A stretch of DNA of 23,625 nt, from NCBI GenBank assembly GCA_040880285.1, contig JBBDIT010000042.1:1-23625 (forward strand), written 5' to 3'. A program made the translations under genes and the position numbers. The notes beneath the pieces are model-generated. The model had not been told where the DNA came from. It made no database searches and was given only the letters and a program-made list of their open reading frames with translations. Shown piece after piece: positions 16,526 through 23,498 of the stretch. Position 1 is the first letter of the stretch. Each line of letters opens with the position of its first letter. The DNA comes from JANQJA01 sp040880285. Its GTDB lineage: Bacteria; Pseudomonadota; Gammaproteobacteria; Pseudomonadales; Azotimanducaceae.

Positions 16526-17110
16526 TTACTGGACCTCGGTGACGGACTTGACCACTTTGCTGACAATACCGTAGGTAACCGCTTCCTCGACGGTCATCCA
16601 ATAGTCGCGGTCAGTATCTCTCTCTACTCGCTCGAGTGGCTGGCCGGTTTCTTCAGAGATTAACCGGTTAAGCCTGGCCTTGGTTTTGATGATCTGTTCT
16701 GCCTGAATGCTGATGTCGGTTGCATCGCCCTGGGACCCCCCCAGCGGCTGGTGTATCAGGTAACGTGTATTGGGCAAGGAATAGCGATGTTCTTTTTTCG
16801 CAGCCAGAAAAATTGTGGTTGCGGCACTTGCCACCCAACCGGTACCGATGACTCTCACTACCGGCTTGATGTACTTGATCATGTCGTAGATGACGTCGCC
16901 GGACTCCACATGCCCACCGGGCGAACTGACGTAAATCGTAATTGGCTCGTCGCTATCTGCAGACAGGGCGAGAAGTTGTTCGGTGACGGTCCGCGCGCAT
17001 TTTTCGTTGATCTGGCCAAAGATCGAAATGGCCCTGGATTTGAATAGCTTTTCATCGATCAGGCTGGGGAACGGCAGCTTGTCGGTATCGGGTGTTTCTT
17101 CATTGGTCAT
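16526..17110 (-). CDS. ClpP-like serine protease subunit (orphan paralogue)
   Basis: 194 residues from the chosen start. ClpP fold with complete triad: Ser95 in GTGWVASAATT, His120 in RYLIHQPLGG and Asp near 169 in RDTDRDYWM. YVSSPGGHVESGD matches the oxyanion/handle region. Canonical ClpP has GQAASMGAFLL around the serine; here the residues around it differ, so this is a diverged paralogue. ATG 17108-17110 is preferred because AGGA lies nine bases upstream and the length is typical; a start at 17164 adds 18 residues and has no ribosome site. No clpX, clpA or tig gene is adjacent, so this is probably not the housekeeping clpP. It would need an ATPase partner from elsewhere. Confidence 0.9.
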   Translation of the reverse strand: MTNEETPDTDKLPFPSLIDEKLFKSRAISIFGQINEKCARTVTEQLLALSADSDEPITIYVSSPGGHVESGDVIYDMIKYIKPVVRVIGTGWVASAATTIFLAAKKEHRYSLPNTRYLIHQPLGGSQGDATDISIQAEQIIKTKARLNRLISEETGQPLERVERDTDRDYWMTVEEAVTYGIVSKVVKSVTEVQ

Positions 17111-17315
17111 GGAAATCGGTCCTGTCAATTCGATCTGGTCGTTAAGTTTGTAAGCGCGAAGCATAGCATAGCGCCGCGGTCCGGATGTAAGCTGGCGTAA
17201 AGTTGTGAGATGGGGACACCGGATTGAAATTGCAAGCCTCCTGCGAGCATTAACGACTTGTGATGCAGTGCCGGACCTGAGAGGATTTCCGCGGGATCAG
17301 TAGCCAGGAGATGTT

Positions 17316-17846
17316 ATGGGGGCCTTGCCGTCAGTCGCGATCAGGCGCGCGACAAAGGCCGATTATCCGGCCCTGGTGGAAGTGGAGCGGGAAGTGCAGC
17401 GGGAAGTGCAGTGGGAAGTGCGGTGGGAAGTGCAGCGGGCCTGCTTGATCGCCTCAAATTCCCTGCCGCGAGACTGGGCCAGTCTTGGTGAAGGGCAGCA
17501 CGTTATCTACCTTGCCGAGGACGATGAGCCGTTTGGTTTTGTGTGTGCCGGTGCCCCACTGCTCGATCCCGGCACGGGAGGGGCCGGTGAGATTGTTGGC
17601 TGGTACGTGCGACCAGGCTACCAGGGGCATGGTATGGGTAAAAAGCTGCTGGTGCGCGGATTAAGCGTGTTGAAGCGCCGCGAATTTGAAACGGCGATAA
17701 TCTGGTTACCGGACGGCGCAGAGCGAGCACGTTTGATACTCGAGCAACTGTCTTTCAAGCCCCTGAATGTATCGCGCACGTCAAATCAGGGTGGGATCTC
17801 GATGGTTGAGACGGGTTACCGGGTGAGCCTTGACGATTACTTTTAG
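17316..17846 (+). CDS. GNAT family N-acetyltransferase with an internal repeat expansion
   Basis: 176 residues. The fold starts with VAIRRATKADYPALVEV, has motif A at IVGWYVRPGYQGHGMGKKLL (QGHGMG binds acetyl-CoA) and ends with a typical strand/helix region. Between the first strand and the rest, residues about 22-42 are a four-residue repeat (VERE, VQRE, VQWE, VRWE, VQRA) from a 12-base tandem array, which lengthens the first helix as a charged amphipathic stretch. ATG 17316 has AGGAG five bases upstream. The substrate is unknown. The C-terminal stop overlaps the convergent HupE-like gene by four bases. Confidence 0.85.
   Translation: MGALPSVAIRRATKADYPALVEVEREVQREVQWEVRWEVQRACLIASNSLPRDWASLGEGQHVIYLAEDDEPFGFVCAGAPLLDPGTGGAGEIVGWYVRPGYQGHGMGKKLLVRGLSVLKRREFETAIIWLPDGAERARLILEQLSFKPLNVSRTSNQGGISMVETGYRVSLDDYF
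17381..17440 (+). repeat. Five copies of a 12-base tandem repeat inside the GNAT gene
   Basis: Units start at 17381, 17393, 17405, 17417 and 17429 with consensus AGTGCAGYGGGA. They differ by one to three bases each. Because the unit is a multiple of three, copy-number change keeps the reading frame and adds or removes four residues (about E-V-Q-R/W). Such arrays vary by replication slippage. Confidence 0.9.
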
Positions 17847-19042
17847 AACGAGCGCACCACGAACCAGAATATCCCCAATCCGCACAAAGTGGATGCGGCC
17901 GCATCTATGGTGAGGGCAGGGAGACGGACGCGATGCCGCAGTGCGAACCCAACGCCAAAAACCAGGGCCAGTATCAATAGTTGCCCGATTTCGACACCGA
18001 CATTAAAGCCTACTAACGCTGGTACCAGCTGTTGTGGTGGCAGGCCGATTGCAATCAGCAGGCCGGCAAAACCGAAGCCGTGAATCATGCCAAACAGCAA
18101 AGTCAGGGTGGGGTTGATCAACTGGCTGAAGGCTTCCCGGCGCGTCAAGATCAGGTAACACACCGAGAAGATGGCAATGCCCGCCAGCGTCAGTGTGTTC
18201 GGGCCAGCGTGCATGACCTCGGTGAAGTGTGACAACAGTGCCAGCGCCAGCAGTCCGGTTCCGGTAACGCCGATCAACCAGTGATCCAGGTTATGGCGCC
18301 TTGCAACCACTTCAGCCGCAACCAGTGCTATGGTGAAACCGATCAGGGCTTCGACGGCGCCAGAATTGGCGCTGGCGTAACCGAGGACCGCGAGCGCGAG
18401 CGTTATGCTATGGCCGACGGTAAAGCCGGTAATCATCAGGATCAGGGTGATGATCCGGGGCGACAGCAAGATAATGGCGAACAGGAATGCCAGGTGGTCG
18501 TAACCGGTGGCGATGTGTTCTATACCGAGGACCAGGTAACGCGTGAGTGTGGTGGTAAGGCTGCTATTTTCTGTGACCTGCCATACCCGGTCGGACCCGG
18601 TAATCAATTTTTCCTTCAGGGCGGCCTGGTCCGTATCAAAAATCCTGGCCCTTGCAATGTGCAGGTGATTGGGCAGGCGGCTAAAAAGCGCGTTGTTCCG
18701 GATGGTAATATTTCTGCCGGCCTGGCAGGTGGCCAGGAAAGCGACTTGCGCTCTTGTGACCGACTGGCGAAAGTCTTCACCGGAGACTTTGCAGGCACCG
18801 GCGTCGTCGATTACCTGGTATTTCGACGTGATCTCGTCAAGAAGCAGTCGGGGCAACTCACTGGAATGGGCAATGTCGGGCAGGTGCTGAGCCAGCTCAC
18901 GCGCCTGGATGATATAGGTCACCTTGACTTGCCTGCCTTCGATGTCAACTGATGACCAGGTTTCGCCACGGGAATGTGCCAGCGATTGCATCGTGGTGCA
19001 CAACAAAGTGAGGAGAATGCTCGCGGTGGTGAAAGTCTTCAC
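17843..19042 (-). CDS. HupE/UreJ-like membrane protein with periplasmic N-terminal domain
   Basis: 399 residues: signal peptide (1-22), a periplasmic domain of about 140 residues, and a C-terminal membrane domain with about seven helices. The membrane domain has the histidine/acid pattern of HupE/UreJ proteins: GIEHIATGYDH (His176, Asp182, His183, an Hx5DH cluster like the nickel/cobalt permease Hx4DH), GFTVGHS (His211) and FGMIHGFGFAG (His321). Metal transport or metal-dependent membrane chemistry is plausible; the function of this long form with an extracytoplasmic domain is not established. The start is GTG 19040-19042, with CAGGT overlapping the end of the upstream gene, which stops three bases before it. 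The two genes are translationally coupled. No hydrogenase or urease gene is nearby. Confidence 0.88.
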   Translation of the reverse strand: MKTFTTASILLTLLCTTMQSLAHSRGETWSSVDIEGRQVKVTYIIQARELAQHLPDIAHSSELPRLLLDEITSKYQVIDDAGACKVSGEDFRQSVTRAQVAFLATCQAGRNITIRNNALFSRLPNHLHIARARIFDTDQAALKEKLITGSDRVWQVTENSSLTTTLTRYLVLGIEHIATGYDHLAFLFAIILLSPRIITLILMITGFTVGHSITLALAVLGYASANSGAVEALIGFTIALVAAEVVARRHNLDHWLIGVTGTGLLALALLSHFTEVMHAGPNTLTLAGIAIFSVCYLILTRREAFSQLINPTLTLLFGMIHGFGFAGLLIAIGLPPQQLVPALVGFNVGVEIGQLLILALVFGVGFALRHRVRLPALTIDAAASTLCGLGIFWFVVRSF

Positions 19043-19045
19043 AGG

Positions 19046-19792
19046 CTACCTGATAGCGGCGCGCTTGATATCCACATCCGCACGGTCCCTGAGCCAGCGG
19101 ATATAATCATCAAACGCCGCCTGATTTTGCTGACGCTGGTACTCCCGGATTACGCTCGCGCGAATCGCCTGCAGCGGTGGCGCCTCGCCGATCGTCCTGG
19201 TGAGCATCCGAAACTGGAAAACGGTATCGTTAGATTCGATTTTAGTTGAGGTTTCCCCCGGCTCAAGATCGATGACGCGTTCTGCCAGATCCGGACCGAG
19301 GTATTCGATAAGCGACTTCCGGGTGAGGGGCGTGATGGGTAACGGGAAATCGGGTGGAGTGATTACTTCGACCTGATACTGGCTGGCTGGTGTGAAGTAT
19401 CCTCGATGGGCTTCATAAAACTCCGCCAGGCTGGTCTGGTCAGGCACTTGGGTATCGCTATCCCGGAATCGTGACGTTACTGCCTGCACGATGGCATTCC
19501 TGACGGTGCTGTTCAGATTCACCATGCCCAATTCCAGGCCACGCTGGACCAATAGCTCTTCTTCTATCATTCGCTCGAGGATGTACTCCCTGTCCTTGTC
19601 GGTGCGCGAGACGCTATTGATCAAATCGACATATTGGTCAAATCGGGACTGGCTGAGCGTGACATGGTTGACGCGAGCAACCGCATCATCCGGCAGGCCA
19701 CCAGCAGTCTGCAGCAAGCCGGCGGCCGCCATGATAACGCCGGTAGCAGCGCCTAAGACCAGTAACAGGGTTGCAAGCAAGCGTTGGTTCAT
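19046..19792 (-). CDS. SurA/parvulin-like periplasmic protein
   Basis: 248 residues with an N-terminal membrane anchor or signal (about 4-28). It then has the SurA_N-like helix-strand element VARVNHVTLSQSRFDQYV (38-55) and a helical chaperone region to about residue 110. The C-terminal part (SQYQVEVIT and following) matches the flank of a PpiC-type prolyl isomerase domain but is short; the canonical parvulin core is not convincing. I call it a chaperone-like protein rather than a proven isomerase. ATG 19790-19792 is preferred to an in-frame TTG at 19811-19813. It immediately precedes the HupE-like gene and probably assists that protein or its periplasmic domain. No ribosome site is visible. 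Confidence 0.82.
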   Translation of the reverse strand: MNQRLLATLLLVLGAATGVIMAAAGLLQTAGGLPDDAVARVNHVTLSQSRFDQYVDLINSVSRTDKDREYILERMIEEELLVQRGLELGMVNLNSTVRNAIVQAVTSRFRDSDTQVPDQTSLAEFYEAHRGYFTPASQYQVEVITPPDFPLPITPLTRKSLIEYLGPDLAERVIDLEPGETSTKIESNDTVFQFRMLTRTIGEAPPLQAIRASVIREYQRQQNQAAFDDYIRWLRDRADVDIKRAAIR

Positions 19793-19798
19793 GCCGGG

Positions 19799-19828
19799 AC
19801 TATAGTATTCCAATCAACATTCAATCAA
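19799..19828 (-). promoter_or_regulatory. Possible promoter giving a leaderless mRNA
   Basis: On the minus strand TATAGT (19799-19804) lies only six bases before the ATG of the SurA-like gene, with TTGATT (19823-19828) 18 bases upstream of it. Transcription would begin at or next to the start codon, which would explain the missing ribosome site. Box matches are five of six for -10 and four of six for -35. The -35 lies inside short direct repeats. Confidence 0.4.
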
Positions 19829-19857
19829 TAGCCGATCAATAACCGATCAATAGTCAA
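19821..19857. repeat. Short 11-base direct repeats upstream of the SurA/HupE pair
   Basis: Three consecutive 11-base units, TCAATCAATAG (19821-19831), CCGATCAATAA (19832-19842) and CCGATCAATAG (19843-19853), are followed by a partial TCAAT. They overlap the proposed -35 element. Regular 11-base spacing places the units on the same face of the DNA helix, as in some regulator sites. Confidence 0.6.
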
Positions 19858-19928
19858 TCCGTGAGAGGAATGCGTGCGTATCAGCACTGTAAAGCGAGTG
19901 AATACCTAAAGCGGATGGAGTTAGTCAG

Positions 19929-20117
19929 GTGAATGATCGATACCGGGAATACCGGAGGATTGCCGATGCGGTGATATCGCGTCTCGACATTACAGTCGCA
20001 CCCGGCTGCGAGAGCGAACTCTCGAAGGAATATCTCGCCACCCCACAAGAGCTGGCGACACGCGCTGCTTTTATCCGGGCACTGACCGAGGAATTCAATG
20101 CGAACGATAAACTTTAA
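19929..20117 (+). CDS. Small protein of unknown function
   Basis: A 62-residue acidic/basic, mainly helical protein that I do not recognise; no membrane segment, cysteine pair or known motif is seen. The GTG start at 19929-19931 follows GGAG (19917-19920) at eight bases, and the codon use looks coding. Its last 23 bases overlap the 3' end of the convergent methyltransferase gene. It could be a real conserved small protein or a spurious frame; the ribosome site and position in an otherwise empty gap favour a gene. Confidence 0.55.
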   Translation: MNDRYREYRRIADAVISRLDITVAPGCESELSKEYLATPQELATRAAFIRALTEEFNANDKL

Positions 20118-20769
20118 CGTCGTTGTATTCCCGTAATTCGTCCAGGTCCGGCACCGTGGTTGCCGTTACCCGGTCCACCACGGAATAACCAACCACATCG
20201 ACTTGCTTGACCCTTGAATCGGCAATGAGCACGTCGCCGGCGAGGCGCGGCAGGCGTTCCAACCATTCCATGTTGTCCCGATCGTAGAGGACATCGGCAG
20301 CGATCGCAATGTCCGGACGCAGGTCCAGCGCTGCAATATCATCCAGTAATTCGAGCTGGATGTCGTTTAGTGCCGCGTTGGCCAGGGTCGCTTCAAGGGC
20401 CATGGGATCATGGTCACACGCGAAAACGCGGCGGGCACCGGCCATGGCGGCGGCAATGGCCACCACGCCGGAGCCGCAGCCGAAGTCCAGCACCGTCTTG
20501 TCGCTGAACGCTGCTGCATGGTCAAGGATATACCTTGCCAGTACCTGGCCACTGGCCCAGCAGAATGCCCAGTATGCCGGGGCATTCATGATGGCGATCA
20601 TTTCATCATGGGGCAGACGGCCACGAGGATAGTTTTCACCCAAAAGGAACAGCGATATTTCCGGGGCGAGCGGCAACCGCGTCGGGACCAGGTCGCCCCC
20701 ACTCACTGTACGATTGAGGTTACGTTGGATGAGTTCGAACATTGGGTGATGATGGCTTTTGCCAGACAT
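20095..20769 (-). CDS. Class I methyltransferase, ETF-beta lysine methyltransferase-like
   Basis: 224 residues. The SAM-binding motif I is VLDFGCGSG at 93-101, with acidic ACDHD after the second strand (117-121) and AADVLYDRDN at 157-166. Upstream, APAYWAFCWASGQVLARYIL (63-82) matches the pre-core signature of the seven-strand lysine methyltransferases such as METTL20, which methylate the beta subunit of electron transfer flavoprotein. The substrate assignment is an inference strengthened by the divergent acyl-CoA dehydrogenase gene, whose electrons go to that flavoprotein. The alternative is a ribosomal-protein or other lysine methyltransferase. ATG 20767-20769 is used; no good ribosome site is visible. 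Confidence 0.8.
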   Translation of the reverse strand: MSGKSHHHPMFELIQRNLNRTVSGGDLVPTRLPLAPEISLFLLGENYPRGRLPHDEMIAIMNAPAYWAFCWASGQVLARYILDHAAAFSDKTVLDFGCGSGVVAIAAAMAGARRVFACDHDPMALEATLANAALNDIQLELLDDIAALDLRPDIAIAADVLYDRDNMEWLERLPRLAGDVLIADSRVKQVDVVGYSVVDRVTATTVPDLDELREYNDVKVYRSH

Positions 20770-20851
20770 CCGTGCAATCTGTAGGATAGATTAGCTTGCC
20801 TAACCAGTTCGATTGCCAGATCGCAGACCCAACTGTTGGAAGGAGATACCC

Positions 20852-22081
20852 GTGACCATAGACTTTACATTTAGCCAGGAAGTTGAAGATGCCCGCCTGA
20901 TGATGCGTGAGTTTCTTCACAATACGGTCAAGAAGGAATTTGCAGCCCTGCGCGGCAAGGAAGGCGCAACCCGGGACGACTGGTCAAAGCTGATCAAGGA
21001 TTTACGCCAGAAGGCCAGGGCCGAAGGTTTCTGGTTACCCCATATGCCGGCCGAAGTGGGTGGTATGGGTCTTGGTGTGACGGCGGTTGCGGCGGTATCG
21101 GCGGAAGCTGCAAAGGTCCCGATGGGCCCTTACATTATCAACTGCCAGGCGCCGGATGAAGGCAATATGCACACGCTGCATCACTTCGCGACGGAGTATC
21201 AGCGCGAGACATTCCTCAAACCGTTACTCGAAGGCACAGCACGCTCGTGTTTTTCGATGACGGAACCGGAAGTGGCCGGGTCTGACCCGACGTTGATCCA
21301 GACCAGTGCGGTTGAAGACGGTGATGAATGGGTGATCAATGGTCATAAGTGGTTTACCTCCGGCGCAGAAGGCGCCGACTTTGCCATTGTGATTGCCCGC
21401 ACCGACCCGGATGCCAGTGTGCCCCAGGCTCGCAATTCTGCCTTTATCGTCCCCACCAATACGCCCGGATTCGACATCGTCCGGGACGTCGAAACCATGG
21501 GTGGGCGCCACAATCATCCCGAGATCAAATACAACAATGTGCGCGTACCGAAAGAGAATCTGCTGGGCGAGCGAGGCGGGGGCCACAAGCTGGGGCAGGT
21601 TCGCCTTGGGCCGGCCCGGTTGGCACATTGCATGCGCTGGCTCGGCCAGATCGAGATGGCATTGGAGATGTTGATTGACCGCGCCCAGAAGCGGTTTGCC
21701 CACGGTTCTTACCTGTCTGAAAAACAGAGCATCCAATGGATGATGGCTGATAGTGCGATGGAACTTTATACGGCCAAGCTCATGGTGTTACACGCGGCGT
21801 ACAAAATAGAAAATGGCCTTGAGTTCAAACAGGAAGTTTCGATGGCCAAACATCATGTTGCCAATACGCTCTGGCGCGTGATTGACCGTGCCATGCAGGT
21901 TCATGGGGCGCTCGGTTATTCAACCGACACGCCGCTTGCAGGCATGATGCAGCAGGCCAGGTGGGCACGGCTCGCTGACGGTGCCGATGAGGTGCACCAG
22001 ATGCGTATCGCGGAACTTTTAATGAAGGCCTACAACGACGACGGCTCGATTAACCAGGGTGTGGGTGGCCTGCCGCTCTAG
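20852..22081 (+). CDS. Acyl-CoA dehydrogenase, ACAD10/11-like
   Basis: 409 residues from GTG 20852-20854, which has a strong AAGGAG site six bases upstream; a TTG at 20813 extends the frame but is not supported. Acyl-CoA dehydrogenase features in order: helical N-domain, FSMTEPEVAGSDPT near 134-147, WVINGHKWFTSGAEGADFAI near 160-179, QVHGALGYSTDTPL and the C-terminal ARLADGADEVHQ, in which the glutamate is the likely catalytic base as in the ACAD10/11 group. It dehydrogenates an acyl-CoA to the 2-enoyl form with FAD, passing electrons to electron transfer flavoprotein. Chain length is not readable. No kinase domain is fused, unlike the animal proteins. The upstream divergent methyltransferase gene may act on the flavoprotein partner. 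Confidence 0.93.
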   Translation: MTIDFTFSQEVEDARLMMREFLHNTVKKEFAALRGKEGATRDDWSKLIKDLRQKARAEGFWLPHMPAEVGGMGLGVTAVAAVSAEAAKVPMGPYIINCQAPDEGNMHTLHHFATEYQRETFLKPLLEGTARSCFSMTEPEVAGSDPTLIQTSAVEDGDEWVINGHKWFTSGAEGADFAIVIARTDPDASVPQARNSAFIVPTNTPGFDIVRDVETMGGRHNHPEIKYNNVRVPKENLLGERGGGHKLGQVRLGPARLAHCMRWLGQIEMALEMLIDRAQKRFAHGSYLSEKQSIQWMMADSAMELYTAKLMVLHAAYKIENGLEFKQEVSMAKHHVANTLWRVIDRAMQVHGALGYSTDTPLAGMMQQARWARLADGADEVHQMRIAELLMKAYNDDGSINQGVGGLPL

Positions 22082-22355
22082 TCCGGACTATTCATGGATG
22101 ATGCCATCGCGGGGTATTTTGCGTCAGCTCTTGGTTCTTGTACTGGCCTTATCAGTGTATTTGGGGCATTTGGGGGTTAATGTACCCCGGATGACGGGTT
22201 TGCAGTGATAAATGCTTCGGATTGTGCCGATTCCGGGCACAGGTGTTTCCGATATGAATCGACACTATCCTGGCGCTGGCTGGTAGAACTTCGAATGTGG
22301 AGTTGACATAGCTTATCAAGCCGACGTCCGTTCGCTTCCTGAAGAGGATTTAACT
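22082..22355 (+). other. Intergenic stretch with a doubtful small hydrophobic ORF
   Basis: No sure gene. A 35-codon frame at 22101-22208 encodes a short hydrophobic peptide (core LLVLVLALSVYLGHLG) but has no convincing ribosome site, and an overlapping 28-codon frame starts at 22094; both are probably chance or remnants. A TTGACA near 22303 could be a -35 element for the lipoprotein gene, but I cannot find a good -10 at the right distance. No terminator with a U-tract follows the acyl-CoA dehydrogenase gene. Confidence 0.35.
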
Positions 22356-23339
22356 ATGGAAAGGCTATCTCCGCTTCTGACTCTGCTCTTATTTCTGATT
22401 GCAGGGTGTGGATCGTCTGACGATGAATTTGGGACTCCTGTTGCGGTAAATCGAATTGTTGATATGGAGATCGTCTCTCCTGCAAATTTCTCTGTCTGGT
22501 TTGACGATCAGCCAATCACGTTCACGGCTTCAGTTCTTGAGAATGGAGTGGCTCTCAACTTAGCCGTTGTCTGGGAGAGTGATATCGACGGCAGACTGAG
22601 CCTCACAAACAATATCGCGATGCTTTCGACAGGAGTTCACACAATCAAAGCATCAATAAGGGAAGATGGCGTAATTCGGAACGAACGGTCACTGATAGCA
22701 GTAGTAGAACAATCGGAACTTATCGAAGCGCTTATCCTGGGGACCGGAGAATTAGCCACGTCGACGTTTGAAAATCCGTCTTGTCCTCGAGATCAGGAAT
22801 GGGGGACGTGGAGAAGTGGGAGTAACATACTAATCAGGGTCTCAGACTTATTCGAAACGAGTCAGGTGGAGATTGCCAGGGAATTTGCGAATGTGGTTAA
22901 TGAGATCTCGAGCAACAACCTGTTCGTTTCAGTCGAAGAAGCTGGCACTACGGTGGATGAATATGTTGTCGGAGAAATCAATGTTGTATTAATCCCGGAA
23001 GACTCTGACGATTGCAATGGCGCCGGTGGATGTGCAGACCATCAATTTGATTCAGACAAGTCCATTGTCGCCGCTGTTGTAAAGGTCAGAGCCGGGTCTG
23101 ACGCTGGCGTAATGGGGCACGAACTGGGACACGCTCTTCTCGGACTGTGTCATATTGATGCGATAAAGATTGCGGGTGACACCTCGATACTGGCTAGCCC
23201 AAGACGCGCCTATGGCGGGGAGAGTGCTCTACTTCCCACAGAGCTCGATGTTCTAGCATTTCAGAGCGTCTTCCTCAGTAGTGCAAGTCCAGGTGCGACG
23301 CGCCAGGATCTGGTCGACATAGGAGTGTTGAAGGAATAG
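22356..23339 (+). CDS. Lipoprotein with Ig-like domain and variant metzincin-like zinc site
   Basis: 327 residues. A type II signal peptide ends in the lipobox LIAGC (14-18), so Cys18 is lipidated. Residues about 33-115 look like a bacterial Ig-like fold (VWESDIDGRLSL, STGVHTIKASI). The C-terminal half has GHELGHALLGLCH with HExxH at 255-259 and further histidine at 266. In metzincins the motif is HExxHxxGxxH; here there is one extra residue (HExxHxxxGxxH), and the usual Met-turn is replaced by SILAS, so zinc binding or activity may be altered. Probably an outer-membrane or periplasmic metallopeptidase-like protein. The ATG follows GAAGAGG by eight bases. Base composition looks lower in GC than its neighbours, compatible with recent acquisition. 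Confidence 0.8.
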   Translation: MERLSPLLTLLLFLIAGCGSSDDEFGTPVAVNRIVDMEIVSPANFSVWFDDQPITFTASVLENGVALNLAVVWESDIDGRLSLTNNIAMLSTGVHTIKASIREDGVIRNERSLIAVVEQSELIEALILGTGELATSTFENPSCPRDQEWGTWRSGSNILIRVSDLFETSQVEIAREFANVVNEISSNNLFVSVEEAGTTVDEYVVGEINVVLIPEDSDDCNGAGGCADHQFDSDKSIVAAVVKVRAGSDAGVMGHELGHALLGLCHIDAIKIAGDTSILASPRRAYGGESALLPTELDVLAFQSVFLSSASPGATRQDLVDIGVLKE

Positions 23340-23498
23340 CCTAAAGGTTCCTAAAGCGCTCGGTACGTAAGCGCGTTGGCCTCACGCAGCGTGACGTCTC
23401 CCTTCTTCTCACGTATCAGCCAGGGTGTTGGTGGCATGCCGCTCCAGGCCCCTGCGTGTTAGTCTTACTGGCAATCACGTTTGTCAGGGAGAGCACCT
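23340..23498. terminator. Intergenic region with weak hairpins
   Basis: Two small inverted repeats lie after the lipoprotein gene: GCGCT (23356-23360) with AGCGC (23370-23374), and TCACG/CGTGA with a three-base loop at 23382-23394, the second followed by a pyrimidine-rich CGTCTCCCTTCTTCT. A weak terminator is possible. Nothing else is recognised. Confidence 0.3.

Noticed and set aside
18281..18952. Plus-strand frame of 223 codons.
   Set aside because: Antisense to the HupE-like gene; low-complexity G/Q/D-rich composition typical of a shadow frame.
22190..22215. GGGGT/ACCCC inverted repeat as terminator for the acyl-CoA dehydrogenase gene.
   Set aside because: Only a five-base stem, about 90 bases after the stop, and no U-tract.
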